Shown piece after piece: positions 1 through 6,626 of a stretch of DNA of 13,208 bases. The DNA is taken from positions 1 to 13,208 of the forward strand of contig JBKPDV010000122.1 of assembly GCA_046728075.1 (NCBI GenBank), in the 5' to 3' direction. Below the pieces are notes generated by a model that was not told where the DNA came from, ran no database searches, and saw nothing but the letters and a program-made list of their open reading frames with translations. This stretch comes from JBKPDV01 sp046728075. Lineage in GTDB: Bacteria > Acidobacteriota > Thermoanaerobaculia > UBA5066 > Gp7-AA6. Within the stretch, counting starts at the first letter, position 1. Each line of letters begins with the position of its first letter. A program made the translations under genes and the position numbers.

Positions 1-38
1 TCGCCTTGCGACCGGCAGCCGAGAGTTTTCAACAAGAT

Positions 39-106
39 CGGGGGCCTTTCCCCGGTAGCAAAACCTCTCGGCCGCCGTTCGCGCAGCGAACGCCTGCGGC
101 CGAAAG
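39..106. repeat. Two adjacent stem-loops, probably part of a dispersed palindromic repeat
   Basis: Positions 39-54 form a 5-bp hairpin (CGGGG/CCCCG, 6-nt loop). Positions 65-106 form a much longer one. Its outer arms are 65-75 and 96-106 (10 of 11 paired), its inner arms CGTTCGC (76-82) and GCGAACG (86-92), with a 3-nt loop and a 3-nt bulge at 93-95. Neither is followed by a T-run on either strand, so an ordinary intrinsic terminator is unlikely, although the long hairpin lies just beyond the stop of the minus-strand gene at 144. The block at 8-27 resembles 86-108 imperfectly, suggesting a repeated unit that continues past the window edge. REP-like element is an inference. Confidence 0.5.
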
Positions 107-128
107 TTAGACACGACGCCCGCATCCA

Positions 129-147
129 TTTTTCAGCAGCCTGCTAG
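129..147. repeat. Small palindrome overlapping a stop codon
   Basis: A T-run followed by AGCAG-C-CTGCT (arms 135-139 and 141-145) abuts and overlaps the TAG stop (144-146) of the minus-strand lipoprotein gene. Read on the minus strand it is CAGGCTGCTGAAAAA directly after the stop. The A-run follows the hairpin on the minus strand, so it is not a U-tract terminator for that gene. It may be the end of a dispersed or mobile repeat; no transposase is visible. Confidence 0.35.
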
Positions 148-554
148 TCGCGTCCGAAGTATCGCGTGATGTCGAAGTAGAAGATGCGCTCGGTTCCGTC
201 GGCCAGTTGAACGGTCACCTGATCGCAACGCCGCCCTCCGTCGCCCATCAGAAGCCTCTGCCCCTTACGTCGATACGCGCCGAAGCGCTCCTGAATCCAG
301 GCGTACTCCCACGCGATCCCCTCCTTCTCCGTGTCGCGCGGTACGACGATCGCTTTTTCGAGCGAAGACCCATCGGCGAACGAGTCACGAGAAGCCGCCG
401 GCGAAGCCGGCCGGGATACGACGCCTGCTTGTGCTTGTGGTTGTCGCGACGGAGAGGAGCAGGCAAACGCGCAGGCGATCGACAGCAAAGCCGGGAAACA
501 AAACTGGAAGCTTCGTCTCGACGTGGAGTCCCGTTTTCTCGGCACGAGCCGCAA
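144..554 (-). CDS. Putative exported lipoprotein of unknown function
   Basis: The product is about 136 aa if the TTG at 552-554 is the start. A GTG three codons in is equally possible, and no clear Shine-Dalgarno supports either. The N-terminus is basic (residues 1-15), then hydrophobic (about 17-31), with a lipobox-like AFAC ending at Cys32 (Cys28 is an alternative), so export and lipidation are likely. A Ser/Ala/Gln-rich linker (33-60) follows. The C-terminal half (about 65-136) looks like a compact folded domain with EYAWIQERFG, a CDQVTVQLADG segment and a YFDITRYFG end. I do not recognise a named family. It is divergent from the thioesterase gene, and its downstream side is a palindromic repeat region. 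Signal peptide and sensible domain composition favour this frame over the overlapping plus-strand frame. Confidence 0.65.
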   Translation of the reverse strand: MRLVPRKRDSTSRRSFQFCFPALLSIACAFACSSPSRQPQAQAGVVSRPASPAASRDSFADGSSLEKAIVVPRDTEKEGIAWEYAWIQERFGAYRRKGQRLLMGDGGRRCDQVTVQLADGTERIFYFDITRYFGRD

Positions 555-608
555 GAATAAAGCCCGGTGGCCGATGCAGCCAGCCCGGCTGACATAGAGT
601 TCGGGCCG

Positions 609-1079
609 ATGCCTGAGGAGAAGAGCCTCCAGGAAACCTACGCGCCGACAAACCGCTGCTTCGGATGCGGCCCGGCCAACGAAAAAGGGCTACGCATACG
701 GAGCTTTGCGCGAGGGGAGGAGTGCGTCTGTGAATGGCGGCCGGAGCCCCATCATCTGGCCTTCGACGGCATCTTGAATGGCGGCATCTGCGGTGCGCTC
801 CTCGACTGCCACAGCAACTGGACCGCCGCCTATCACCTGATGAAGAAGATGGGAGCGGAGATTCCTCCTACCACCGTCACGTCGGATTTTCATGTGAAGT
901 TGAAACGCATCACGCCGATGGACAAACCGCTGCGGCTGCGGGCCAAAGTGGTGGAATCCACGGAGGACACCGCCCTCGTCGAAGCCGAGATCGTGGCCGA
1001 CGGGAAAGTGACCGCGACTTGCCGGGGGACCTTCGTAGCCGTGCGCGAAGGCCACCCGGCCTACCATCGCTGGCAGTAA
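609..1079 (+). CDS. PaaI-family hot-dog thioesterase
   Basis: A 156-aa protein from the ATG at 609. A GTG at 567 would add 14 residues but leave only 12 bp to the divergent gene. The ATG places the start about 14 residues before the conserved NRCFGCG motif (residues 15-21), and neither start has a good Shine-Dalgarno. The hot-dog core shows the helix-start region FDGILNGGICGALLDCHSNW (about 52-71), where NGG replaces the commoner HGG and Asp66 sits at the usual acidic position. This is followed by strands around DFHVKLKR and LRLRAKVVE. The family hydrolyses acyl- or aryl-CoA thioesters in the cytoplasm; the substrate cannot be read from sequence. The DUF1800 gene begins 31 bp downstream on the same strand, so the two may be cotranscribed, though no functional link is evident. 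Confidence 0.88.
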   Translation: MPEEKSLQETYAPTNRCFGCGPANEKGLRIRSFARGEECVCEWRPEPHHLAFDGILNGGICGALLDCHSNWTAAYHLMKKMGAEIPPTTVTSDFHVKLKRITPMDKPLRLRAKVVESTEDTALVEAEIVADGKVTATCRGTFVAVREGHPAYHRWQ

Positions 1080-1110
1080 ACGGAGCGGACGGCTGTTACG
1101 TCTAACGGTC

Positions 1111-2775
1111 GTGAGACGAAGTCTGTCTGCCGTGCTCGTTCTGATCCTCCTGGGACCAGCGGCCGCTCCCGGGACTTCTGCCGCCCGAAGGGGCCGGCCC
1201 CCGGCCCTCTCCGATTGCCAGAAGGCACTCCACGTGCTCAACCGTCTCGGTTTTGGACCGATCCCGGGAGACGTCGACCGCGTCCTCGAGGTCGGGATCC
1301 GAAACTTCATCGAGATGCAGCTCCACGCCGAGTCGCTCCCGGACCCGGTTGCCGCCGAAAAGCTCGACGGGCTGCCGACCTTGAGGATGCCGGAATCCGA
1401 GTTGATGGAGACATTTGAAAAACCTCTCCGCAACGCGCGGCGGGTTGCCGAGAAAGAGTACGGCAAGCCCGGCGAGGGGGACGAGGAGGCGGCCAGGGCA
1501 ATCGAACGCATGGTCGACGAGCTCGTTCCGGCGCCGGCCCGGCCGCAGCGGGTTCTGGATGAGCTGACGGCGGCAAGGGTCATGCGGGCGGCTTACTCGC
1601 AGGCCCAGTTGAACGAGATTCTCGTCGACTTCTGGATGAACCACTTCAACGTCTTTGCCGGCAAGGACACGGACCGGATCCTGATCGCCTCCTTCGAACG
1701 CGATGTCATCCGGCCGCACGTCTGGGGCTGCTTTCGCGATCTGCTGATGGCGACCGCGAAGTCGCCGGCGATGCTCGTCTACCTCGACAATGCTCAGTCG
1801 GTCGCCGAGCTCGCCCACCGGCCTGGCGTCACGCCCCAGATGATTGCCGCGGCCGCTTCGAGCGGAAAGCCGCAGGCCGGGCTGAACGAAAACTACGCGC
1901 GGGAGTTGCTGGAGCTCCACACGCTCGGCGTGGACGGCGGTTACACGCAGAAGGATGTGACGGAGCTCGCGCGCGTCCTGACGGGGTGGTCCGTCGCGCC
2001 GCCCGAAGAAGGAGGCGGCTTTCTCTTCAAGGCCCGGCTCCACGATGTGGCGCCGAAGGAAGTCCTCGCTCACCCGATCGCGGAAGGCGGAGGCCTTCAG
2101 GAGGGAGAGGAGGTCATCGATCAGCTCTCCCGGCATCCTTCGACCGCCCGGCACATCGCCTATCGCCTCTGCCAGCGTCTGGTGGCCGATGACCCGCCAA
2201 GAGATCTGGTCGAGCGGGTTGCGAATGTCTTTCTCCTAACGGACGGAGATCTGCGAGAAGTCGTGCGGGCCATTGTCACGAGCCCCGAATTCTTCGAGCC
2301 CCGTTTCTACCGGGCGAAGGTCAAGACTCCCTTCGAGTACGTGGTCTCGGCCGTGCGGGCCTTGAGCGCCGGCACCGATGGCGTCGGTCTCGCACGGCAG
2401 ATCACCACGCAAGGCGAGCCTCTCTATCTCTGCGCGCCTCCGACCGGTTATTCGAACGACTCTTCGGCCTGGATCAATACCGGCGCGCTGCTGGCCCGCT
2501 GGAATTTCGCGGTGACTCTGGCCGGCAACAAGATCCCGGGCACCGAGGTCGATCTCGCGCGGCTTCTTCCGACGCAGGACCGACGAGATCCCGCGCGCGC
2601 ATTCCACGATCTGGCCGACCTTCTCCTGGCTGGAGACGTGTCGGCGGGGACCCTTCGGACCCTGGAAGAGTGTCTGCTCCCGATCGATCCCGGAGGCGGA
2701 AAGGCGGCTCTCGACCCTCGAATCGCGTTGATCGCCGGCTCTCTGGTCGCGAGTCCGGACTTTCAGAGGAAATAG
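1111..2775 (+). CDS. Secreted DUF1800 family protein
   Basis: A 554-aa protein starting at GTG 1111 without a clear Shine-Dalgarno. Residues 1-25 form a signal peptide (MRRSLSAVLVLILLGP then an Ala-rich cleavage region), so the protein is exported. Family hallmarks are the N-terminal LNRLGFGP (43-50), the WMNHFNVF segment in the first third, the central NENYARELLELHTLG (about 259-273) followed by GYTQKDV and LTGWS, and a C-terminal PTGYSNDSSAWINTGAL region. Length is normal for DUF1800. The biochemical role of the family is unknown; its genes are usually paired with a DUF1501 gene. Here the next gene downstream is convergent and unrelated, so that partner is absent locally. The upstream thioesterase is only 31 bp away. 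Confidence 0.92.
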   Translation: MRRSLSAVLVLILLGPAAAPGTSAARRGRPPALSDCQKALHVLNRLGFGPIPGDVDRVLEVGIRNFIEMQLHAESLPDPVAAEKLDGLPTLRMPESELMETFEKPLRNARRVAEKEYGKPGEGDEEAARAIERMVDELVPAPARPQRVLDELTAARVMRAAYSQAQLNEILVDFWMNHFNVFAGKDTDRILIASFERDVIRPHVWGCFRDLLMATAKSPAMLVYLDNAQSVAELAHRPGVTPQMIAAAASSGKPQAGLNENYARELLELHTLGVDGGYTQKDVTELARVLTGWSVAPPEEGGGFLFKARLHDVAPKEVLAHPIAEGGGLQEGEEVIDQLSRHPSTARHIAYRLCQRLVADDPPRDLVERVANVFLLTDGDLREVVRAIVTSPEFFEPRFYRAKVKTPFEYVVSAVRALSAGTDGVGLARQITTQGEPLYLCAPPTGYSNDSSAWINTGALLARWNFAVTLAGNKIPGTEVDLARLLPTQDRRDPARAFHDLADLLLAGDVSAGTLRTLEECLLPIDPGGGKAALDPRIALIAGSLVASPDFQRK

Positions 2776-2790
2776 GAGAGGCTCCTCGGG

Positions 2791-2913
2791 CTAGTTTGGA
2801 TAGAACTCCGCCTCGACGAGCACGCGGTCGGCCCGGGCGTAAGCGATCGTGCGGATCCGGGTCCAGACCGTGATGTGGTCGTGCCAGTCGCTGGCGTTCA
2901 ACTCTCCCTCGCG
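2791..2913 (-). pseudogene. Possible C-terminal gene remnant, or very small ORF
   Basis: In the gap between the convergent DUF1800 and DUF4097 genes, one minus-strand frame is open for 40 codons, from just after a TGA at 2914-2916 to a TAG at 2791-2793. It reads like real protein: ASDWHDHITVWTRIRTIAY, then an acidic and hydrophobic end finishing VEAEFYPN. There is no ATG. A TTG at 2899-2901 preceded by GGGAGAG could start a 36-aa peptide. I favour the tail of a decayed gene cut off by the heptamer repeat on its 5' side. The family is not recognised, and chance coding in GC-rich DNA is possible. Confidence 0.3.
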
Positions 2914-2932
2914 TCACTCGTTACTCGTCACT
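2912..2932. repeat. Three tandem copies of a 7-bp unit
   Basis: CGTCACT, CGTTACT and CGTCACT lie head to tail at 2912-2918, 2919-2925 and 2926-2932; only the middle copy differs, by one base. The array runs through the TGA stop codon (2928-2930) of the DUF4097 gene and bounds the possible gene remnant on the other side. Short tandem heptamers of this kind occur as intergenic repeats in several bacterial phyla. Here the array may mark a deletion or slippage junction. Confidence 0.6.
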
Positions 2933-4652
2933 TCTTCAGGATCTCGATGTTGCCGTTGCTATCGGACAGAGTCATCTCGCAGCGGCCGTCTCCGATTTTT
3001 CCGGATAGCGATTCTCCCGAGAGAGACCCCGCCGTCGTGATCGAAAAGTCGCTGTGGATCTTCCCGAAGGAGGTGCGTGCCGTCACGGCGTAGCTGGCGT
3101 TGTCCGGCAGGCCGATCCGGATCGGCGCGAAAGAAGTCTTGACCGAGATCTTCTGACACGCTTTGCCCACGAGACGCCGAAGGTCGACCGCCCCGTTCTG
3201 GTTGTCGACGTCGATCGCGCCTCCCACGCCCTCGATCGTCACCGCGCCGAACGACGTGCGCACCGAGACGTTGCCCGGGATCTCGGAGGCGCGCACGGCC
3301 GAATTGCTGTCCTCGACCGTGAGATCGCCGGAAACCCGCGCCGCTTCGACCAGCGCGAAGCTCGTCTTGACGAAGCTCGAGCCGCCGATGTCGGCAATCG
3401 TCACGCGGCCGTTGCCGGAAACGATCTTCGCTCCCTTCTTGACGCGCGTGACCTGGATGTCCCCGAAGGATCCGCGAACGTCGGCGGCTCCGTCGACGTT
3501 GGCAAGCGTGATCGCGCCGTTTCCGCCGGCGGCCGTCGCGTCGCCGCCGATCCCGGCCGCGTCGATCTCCGCGAATCGCGTCGTCATCCTGGCGGCTCCC
3601 TTGACGTCGCGGACATGAATCCGGCCGTTGGTGTTCTCCACGTCGATCGAGCCGCCGATGTCGATGAGATCGACCGGGCCATATGTATTGCGCAGGCCGA
3701 CTGCCCCCGCCACCTTTCGACCGGAGACCGTCGCGTTGGTCCCGACGACGTTGACCTCCTTTTTCATTTCGGAGAAGGTCAGGGAGCCAAAGCTCGTCGC
3801 GAGATCGGCGCGGCCGCCGACCCCGGTCACCGTCACGGAGCCGTTGGTGTTCTGCACGCCGAGGGCTCCTCCCACGTTGCGCACGTCAATCTTTCCGAAG
3901 GAGCTCGTCACATTCGCTTCGCCGTCGACATCGGCGAGCAGCACGTCTCCGTTGCCATTGGTGACCTGGCAGCGCTTGACCTTGGTGACGGAGACCCGCC
4001 CGAAGCGGTCCCGCACTTCCAGATCTCCCTGGATGTCCGCCGCGGTCACGGTCCCGTTCTGATTGATGAGCGCTGCATCGCCGGCGTTGCCTGTCATCTC
4101 GACGGCCCCGAAAGAGTTCTCGATGCGTTGTTTTCCGCGGGTGTCGCGGAAGATGACCTTTCCGTTGCCGTTGACGACGTCTCCGGCCGCCTTGAGGCCC
4201 GCGACCTCGACGTCTCCAAAGCGGTTGCGCGCCGTCAGCAGCGCCGCCTCGGGCATCGTGATCTCGTAATCGACCGAATAGGAGATGAATCCCTTACCCT
4301 CGAAGTGCCATTTCTTCTCGGGAAACACTGTGCGGACGGAAACGCCTTCTCCTCGCGCCTCGACCTCGATCCGGATCTCGTTGGAAAACTTCTCCGCCCC
4401 TTCCCGGTCGGAGGAGGAGACTCGAATCTTCGCGTCGATCGACACCTGCGGCTCCGAGTGAGTCCGAATTCGGATGTCCCCGTTGCGGCTTTCGATCGAG
4501 AGCCTCTGGCCGGCCTTCAGGGGCAGGGTTTTCTGGAAGGTCCGCGTGAACTCCTCGCGGCCTGCCTCGGCCGAAGCCACGGCTGCGAGGAGCGAGAGAA
4601 AAAGCACGGCGCAAAAAATTGCACGGCGGCGGAAGACTCGGAGATGACTCAT
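2928..4652 (-). CDS. Exported DUF4097-type beta-strand repeat protein
   Basis: A 574-aa protein whose ATG (4650-4652) overlaps the anti-sigma stop codon as ATGA, indicating translational coupling. Residues 1-30 form a signal peptide (Arg-rich start, hydrophobic core, AVASA cleavage region). Residues 31-138 form an N-terminal segment with SIESRNGDIRIR. From about 139 to 540 come roughly 22 degenerate 18-residue units, each with a short strand, a turn and a second strand ending in a Gly-rich turn such as VGG. Units alternate strictly between an aromatic type (TSFGxV, SSFGKI, NTYGPV) and an Asn-Gly type (NTNGSV, NGNGDV, NQNGAV). This predicts a right-handed beta-solenoid acting outside the cytoplasmic membrane. 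DUF4097 proteins often sit beside sigma/anti-sigma pairs, as here; a role in envelope sensing is inferred. The protein is long for the family because of the repeat number. Confidence 0.92.
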   Translation of the reverse strand: MSHLRVFRRRAIFCAVLFLSLLAAVASAEAGREEFTRTFQKTLPLKAGQRLSIESRNGDIRIRTHSEPQVSIDAKIRVSSSDREGAEKFSNEIRIEVEARGEGVSVRTVFPEKKWHFEGKGFISYSVDYEITMPEAALLTARNRFGDVEVAGLKAAGDVVNGNGKVIFRDTRGKQRIENSFGAVEMTGNAGDAALINQNGTVTAADIQGDLEVRDRFGRVSVTKVKRCQVTNGNGDVLLADVDGEANVTSSFGKIDVRNVGGALGVQNTNGSVTVTGVGGRADLATSFGSLTFSEMKKEVNVVGTNATVSGRKVAGAVGLRNTYGPVDLIDIGGSIDVENTNGRIHVRDVKGAARMTTRFAEIDAAGIGGDATAAGGNGAITLANVDGAADVRGSFGDIQVTRVKKGAKIVSGNGRVTIADIGGSSFVKTSFALVEAARVSGDLTVEDSNSAVRASEIPGNVSVRTSFGAVTIEGVGGAIDVDNQNGAVDLRRLVGKACQKISVKTSFAPIRIGLPDNASYAVTARTSFGKIHSDFSITTAGSLSGESLSGKIGDGRCEMTLSDSNGNIEILKK

Positions 4653-5299
4653 GATTTGGCCTCTCTAACGACCTGCTCGAGCGTGTGCTGCTTCTCGCGG
4701 TAGACGGCCAGCAGCTCTCGACGCAGGTGCGTGTTGTAACGGTTTTGCTCGACCTGGGCGCGCAGGTCTCCGATCGCGCTGTCGAGAAGCGTGATCTTTT
4801 CGCGATAGCTGACGAACAAGGGAGAGTCGCTCTGGGAGAGCCGCGGCTCCGCCAGCCGGGAGAGCCGTCCGATCGAGTCGACGTACGCCCTCTCGGATTT
4901 CTCCACCTCGGAGAGCGCGCTTTCCTCCAGGAGCGGGTCTTTCATCGAACGAGTGGTCAAGGGTGTCGTCACGGTTGGCCCGAGGACCTGGAGCCCGACC
5001 GCGGCGATGACGAACAGAGCGGCCGCGGCGGCAAGCGGAACCCAGGCACGGCCGCGTCGTTCGGAAAGAGACGAGACCGGGGTGTCGCTCGGTTGCGCGG
5101 CGATGGCCGCCTCGATGCGGGGCCACAGCCGCGGACTGTCCCACTCCTTCTTGAGCGACGGTGCGGCATCGGAAATCGCTTCCCAGGCAGCGAGCTCCTC
5201 GCGGCAATCGGCGCACCCGGAGGCATGGGCAAGGAAGGTTCGCCAGGCGCCGGGATCCTCGCGGCGCGTGGCCTCCTCGAACCGGCTGCAGCGGCTCAT
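4649..5299 (-). CDS. Zinc-finger anti-sigma factor, membrane-anchored
   Basis: A 216-aa protein. The ATG at 5297-5299 overlaps the sigma-factor stop codon (ATGA). The same frame stays open further upstream to about 5821, but only as an out-of-frame copy of the sigma gene, so the short start is chosen. The N-terminal cytoplasmic domain carries the HxxxCxxC signature His25, Cys29 and Cys32 of zinc-binding anti-sigma factors. One transmembrane segment (about 86-107, Ala/Val/Leu-rich) follows. The outer part (about 115-216) is charged and predicted helical or coiled-coil (SEVEKSERAYVDSIG, LRAQVEQNRYN, LEQVVREAKS) with no enzymatic motif. It should hold the adjacent sigma factor inactive until an envelope signal is received, and its coiled-coil tail could be the sensor. 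It is coupled downstream to the DUF4097 gene. Confidence 0.9.
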   Translation of the reverse strand: MSRCSRFEEATRREDPGAWRTFLAHASGCADCREELAAWEAISDAAPSLKKEWDSPRLWPRIEAAIAAQPSDTPVSSLSERRGRAWVPLAAAAALFVIAAVGLQVLGPTVTTPLTTRSMKDPLLEESALSEVEKSERAYVDSIGRLSRLAEPRLSQSDSPLFVSYREKITLLDSAIGDLRAQVEQNRYNTHLRRELLAVYREKQHTLEQVVREAKS

Positions 5300-5943
5300 G
5301 CCCGCACCTCTCCGGAAATCCCGCGCCGGCGCAGCAGGCGTTGAAGCTCGCGTTTGGACTCGAAGAGGAGCGTGCGGGACTTTCCCTCGGGCACGCCGAC
5401 GATCTCGCCGACTTCCCGGTGCGTGAAGCCTTCGACTTCGAAGAGGAGAAAGACGGTTCGGTGCTTCTCCTCGAGGCTCGCCAGGGACGCTTCCAGATCC
5501 ATCCGCAGAGGATGGTCGGCCGCGGGCGCGCGAACCTCGGCTTCGGGTTCGTCGGTCTGCCCGGACGGGGCCAGATCCGGAGCGCGCACCTTGCGGCGCC
5601 GCTGGTCCAGACACGTGTTGACGAGGATCCGGTAGGTCCACGTCGAGAGCTTCGCCGCGCCGCGGAAGGAGGAAGCGCCGCGATAGATCTTCAGAAAAGT
5701 CTCCTGCACGGCGTCTTCGGCGTCGGAGCGGCTGCCGAGCAGATTGGCGGCGAGGCTCTTCATGCGCGCACCGTGCGTCCGATAGAGCTCCTCGAACGCC
5801 GAGACATCTCCCGAGCCGCACCTCTCGCGCAGCGCCTTTTCGTCAGCGTCTTCGCCTGGCGAGCGACTTTCGCCTTCCAGATCTCCCCCCTTCGCGGGTC
5901 CGAAGAAGAAGAGACGATTCTCTGAGACTGCTGCAACTCTCAC
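5296..5943 (-). CDS. ECF-subfamily RNA polymerase sigma factor
   Basis: A 215-aa protein from GTG 5941-5943. It is the only in-frame conventional start before the conserved domain, and a GGAAGGA lies roughly 10 nt upstream. Region 2 spans about residues 45-118, with DAEDAVQETFLKIYRG (74-89) and the core-binding and melting helix LSTWTYRILVNTCLDQRRRK. A variable acidic and proline linker (119-148) leads to region 4 (about 150-205), with the helix-turn-helix HREVGEIVGVPEGKSRT for -35 recognition. The roughly 37-residue N-terminal extension is longer than usual and may not be fully translated. It is the first gene of a three-gene operon coupled by ATGA overlaps to its anti-sigma factor. ECF operons are commonly autoregulated, but I could not identify the promoter with confidence. 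It is divergent from the phosphatase gene at 6105. Confidence 0.95.
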   Translation of the reverse strand: MRVAAVSENRLFFFGPAKGGDLEGESRSPGEDADEKALRERCGSGDVSAFEELYRTHGARMKSLAANLLGSRSDAEDAVQETFLKIYRGASSFRGAAKLSTWTYRILVNTCLDQRRRKVRAPDLAPSGQTDEPEAEVRAPAADHPLRMDLEASLASLEEKHRTVFLLFEVEGFTHREVGEIVGVPEGKSRTLLFESKRELQRLLRRRGISGEVRA

Positions 5944-6104
5944 CTCACGGCGTTCCTTCCGTCCTTGAGACGCCTCGCAGGCGGGATTCGTTGGGAAAAT
6001 CGGAGTCCGTGCAGCTAAGAGATTTCAGGTCTGATGTTTACGCTAAGAGCCGCAAGGCCGGCGGTCGAAGTTTTCTCCAGACGGCTGGGTTGTAGAGTCG
6101 CGAA
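5944..6104. promoter_or_regulatory. Divergent promoter region between the sigma operon and the phosphatase gene
   Basis: This 161-bp spacer must hold the start signals for both divergent transcripts. No convincing -35/-10 pair is seen on either strand; TTGGGA (5991-5996) and TAAGAG (6016-6021) are 19 bp apart, too far for confidence. The 8-bp direct repeat GCTAAGAG occurs at 6014-6021 and 6042-6049, 28 bp apart, and may be a regulator site or chance. The local base composition dips in GC around 6014-6045. Confidence 0.4.
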
Positions 6105-6626
6105 ATGAGCCTTCTGCCGAATCGGCGTGTCCTCACGATTCTGCTGCTTGTTCTTCTCCCTTCGTCCGCCCTAGCCCAGCGCACGGTCTTCGTGGTCCGC
6201 CACGCGGAGAAGGCGAGCGACTCCAACGATCCGCCGGTTCCCCTCTCGGCGGCCGGTTCCGAGCGAGCCCGGCGTCTGGCCTCGTTGCTGCGGGATGCCG
6301 GAATCTCCGCGATCTATTCAACCGACACCGTCCGAACGCGGGAGACGGCCGCGCCTCTCGCGAAGCTCCTGCGCCTGGAGACGCGCCTCTACTCCGCGAC
6401 GGGGTCGGACGGAAAGGTCGATCTCGCTCCTCTAGCCCGGCGCCTCGCCTCGGAAAACAGCGGAGACATCGTGCTCGTCGTCGGGCACAGCAACACGATG
6501 GCGCCGCTGCTCTCGGCTCTCGGGGCGAAAGAGACAGTCGAGATCGGAGGCGACGACTACGACAACCTGTTTCTTCTGATTCCGAGGCCCTCGGGACCTC
6601 CGCTGCTCCTGCGCATGCATTTCTAA
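6105..6626 (+). CDS. Exported SixA-like histidine phosphatase
   Basis: A 173-aa protein from ATG 6105. Residues 1-24 form a signal peptide (RR, a LTILLLVLLP core, SSALA before Gln25), placing the enzyme in the periplasm, unlike cytoplasmic SixA. The catalytic core has the phosphohistidine motif VVRHAEK (Arg32, His33), the RTRET segment (77-81) supplying the second phosphate-binding arginine, and VGHSN with His128. All key residues of the branch 2 histidine phosphatase fold are present, and the length matches the small single-domain form. Substrate is unknown; phosphoprotein, sugar-phosphate and nucleotide substrates are all possible. Its TAA (6624-6626) overlaps the pnuC stop on the other strand. 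No strong Shine-Dalgarno precedes the ATG. Confidence 0.9.
   Translation: MSLLPNRRVLTILLLVLLPSSALAQRTVFVVRHAEKASDSNDPPVPLSAAGSERARRLASLLRDAGISAIYSTDTVRTRETAAPLAKLLRLETRLYSATGSDGKVDLAPLARRLASENSGDIVLVVGHSNTMAPLLSALGAKETVEIGGDDYDNLFLLIPRPSGPPLLLRMHF

Noticed and set aside
207..560. A 117-codon plus-strand frame opposite the lipoprotein gene
   Set aside because: No signal, motif or ribosome site; the minus-strand frame has a lipobox-like signal peptide and a folded-looking domain.
1102..2154. A 350-codon minus-strand frame opposite the DUF1800 gene
   Set aside because: Compositionally biased shadow of a well-recognised gene.
2774..2786. Small hairpin AGGAG-AGG-CTCCT at the DUF1800 stop codon as a terminator
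   Set aside because: The stem is only 5 bp and no T-run follows.
3054..4703. A 549-codon plus-strand open frame opposite the DUF4097 gene
   Set aside because: Its Asp/Arg/His-rich repeats mirror the codon pattern of the DUF4097 repeats in antisense; the minus-strand product has a signal peptide and a recognised repeat family.
5300..5821. N-terminal extension of the anti-sigma factor
   Set aside because: The extension is the sigma gene read in another frame and is Arg-rich; the ATG at 5297-5299 with ATGA overlap and the zinc-finger domain starting at once is far more plausible.
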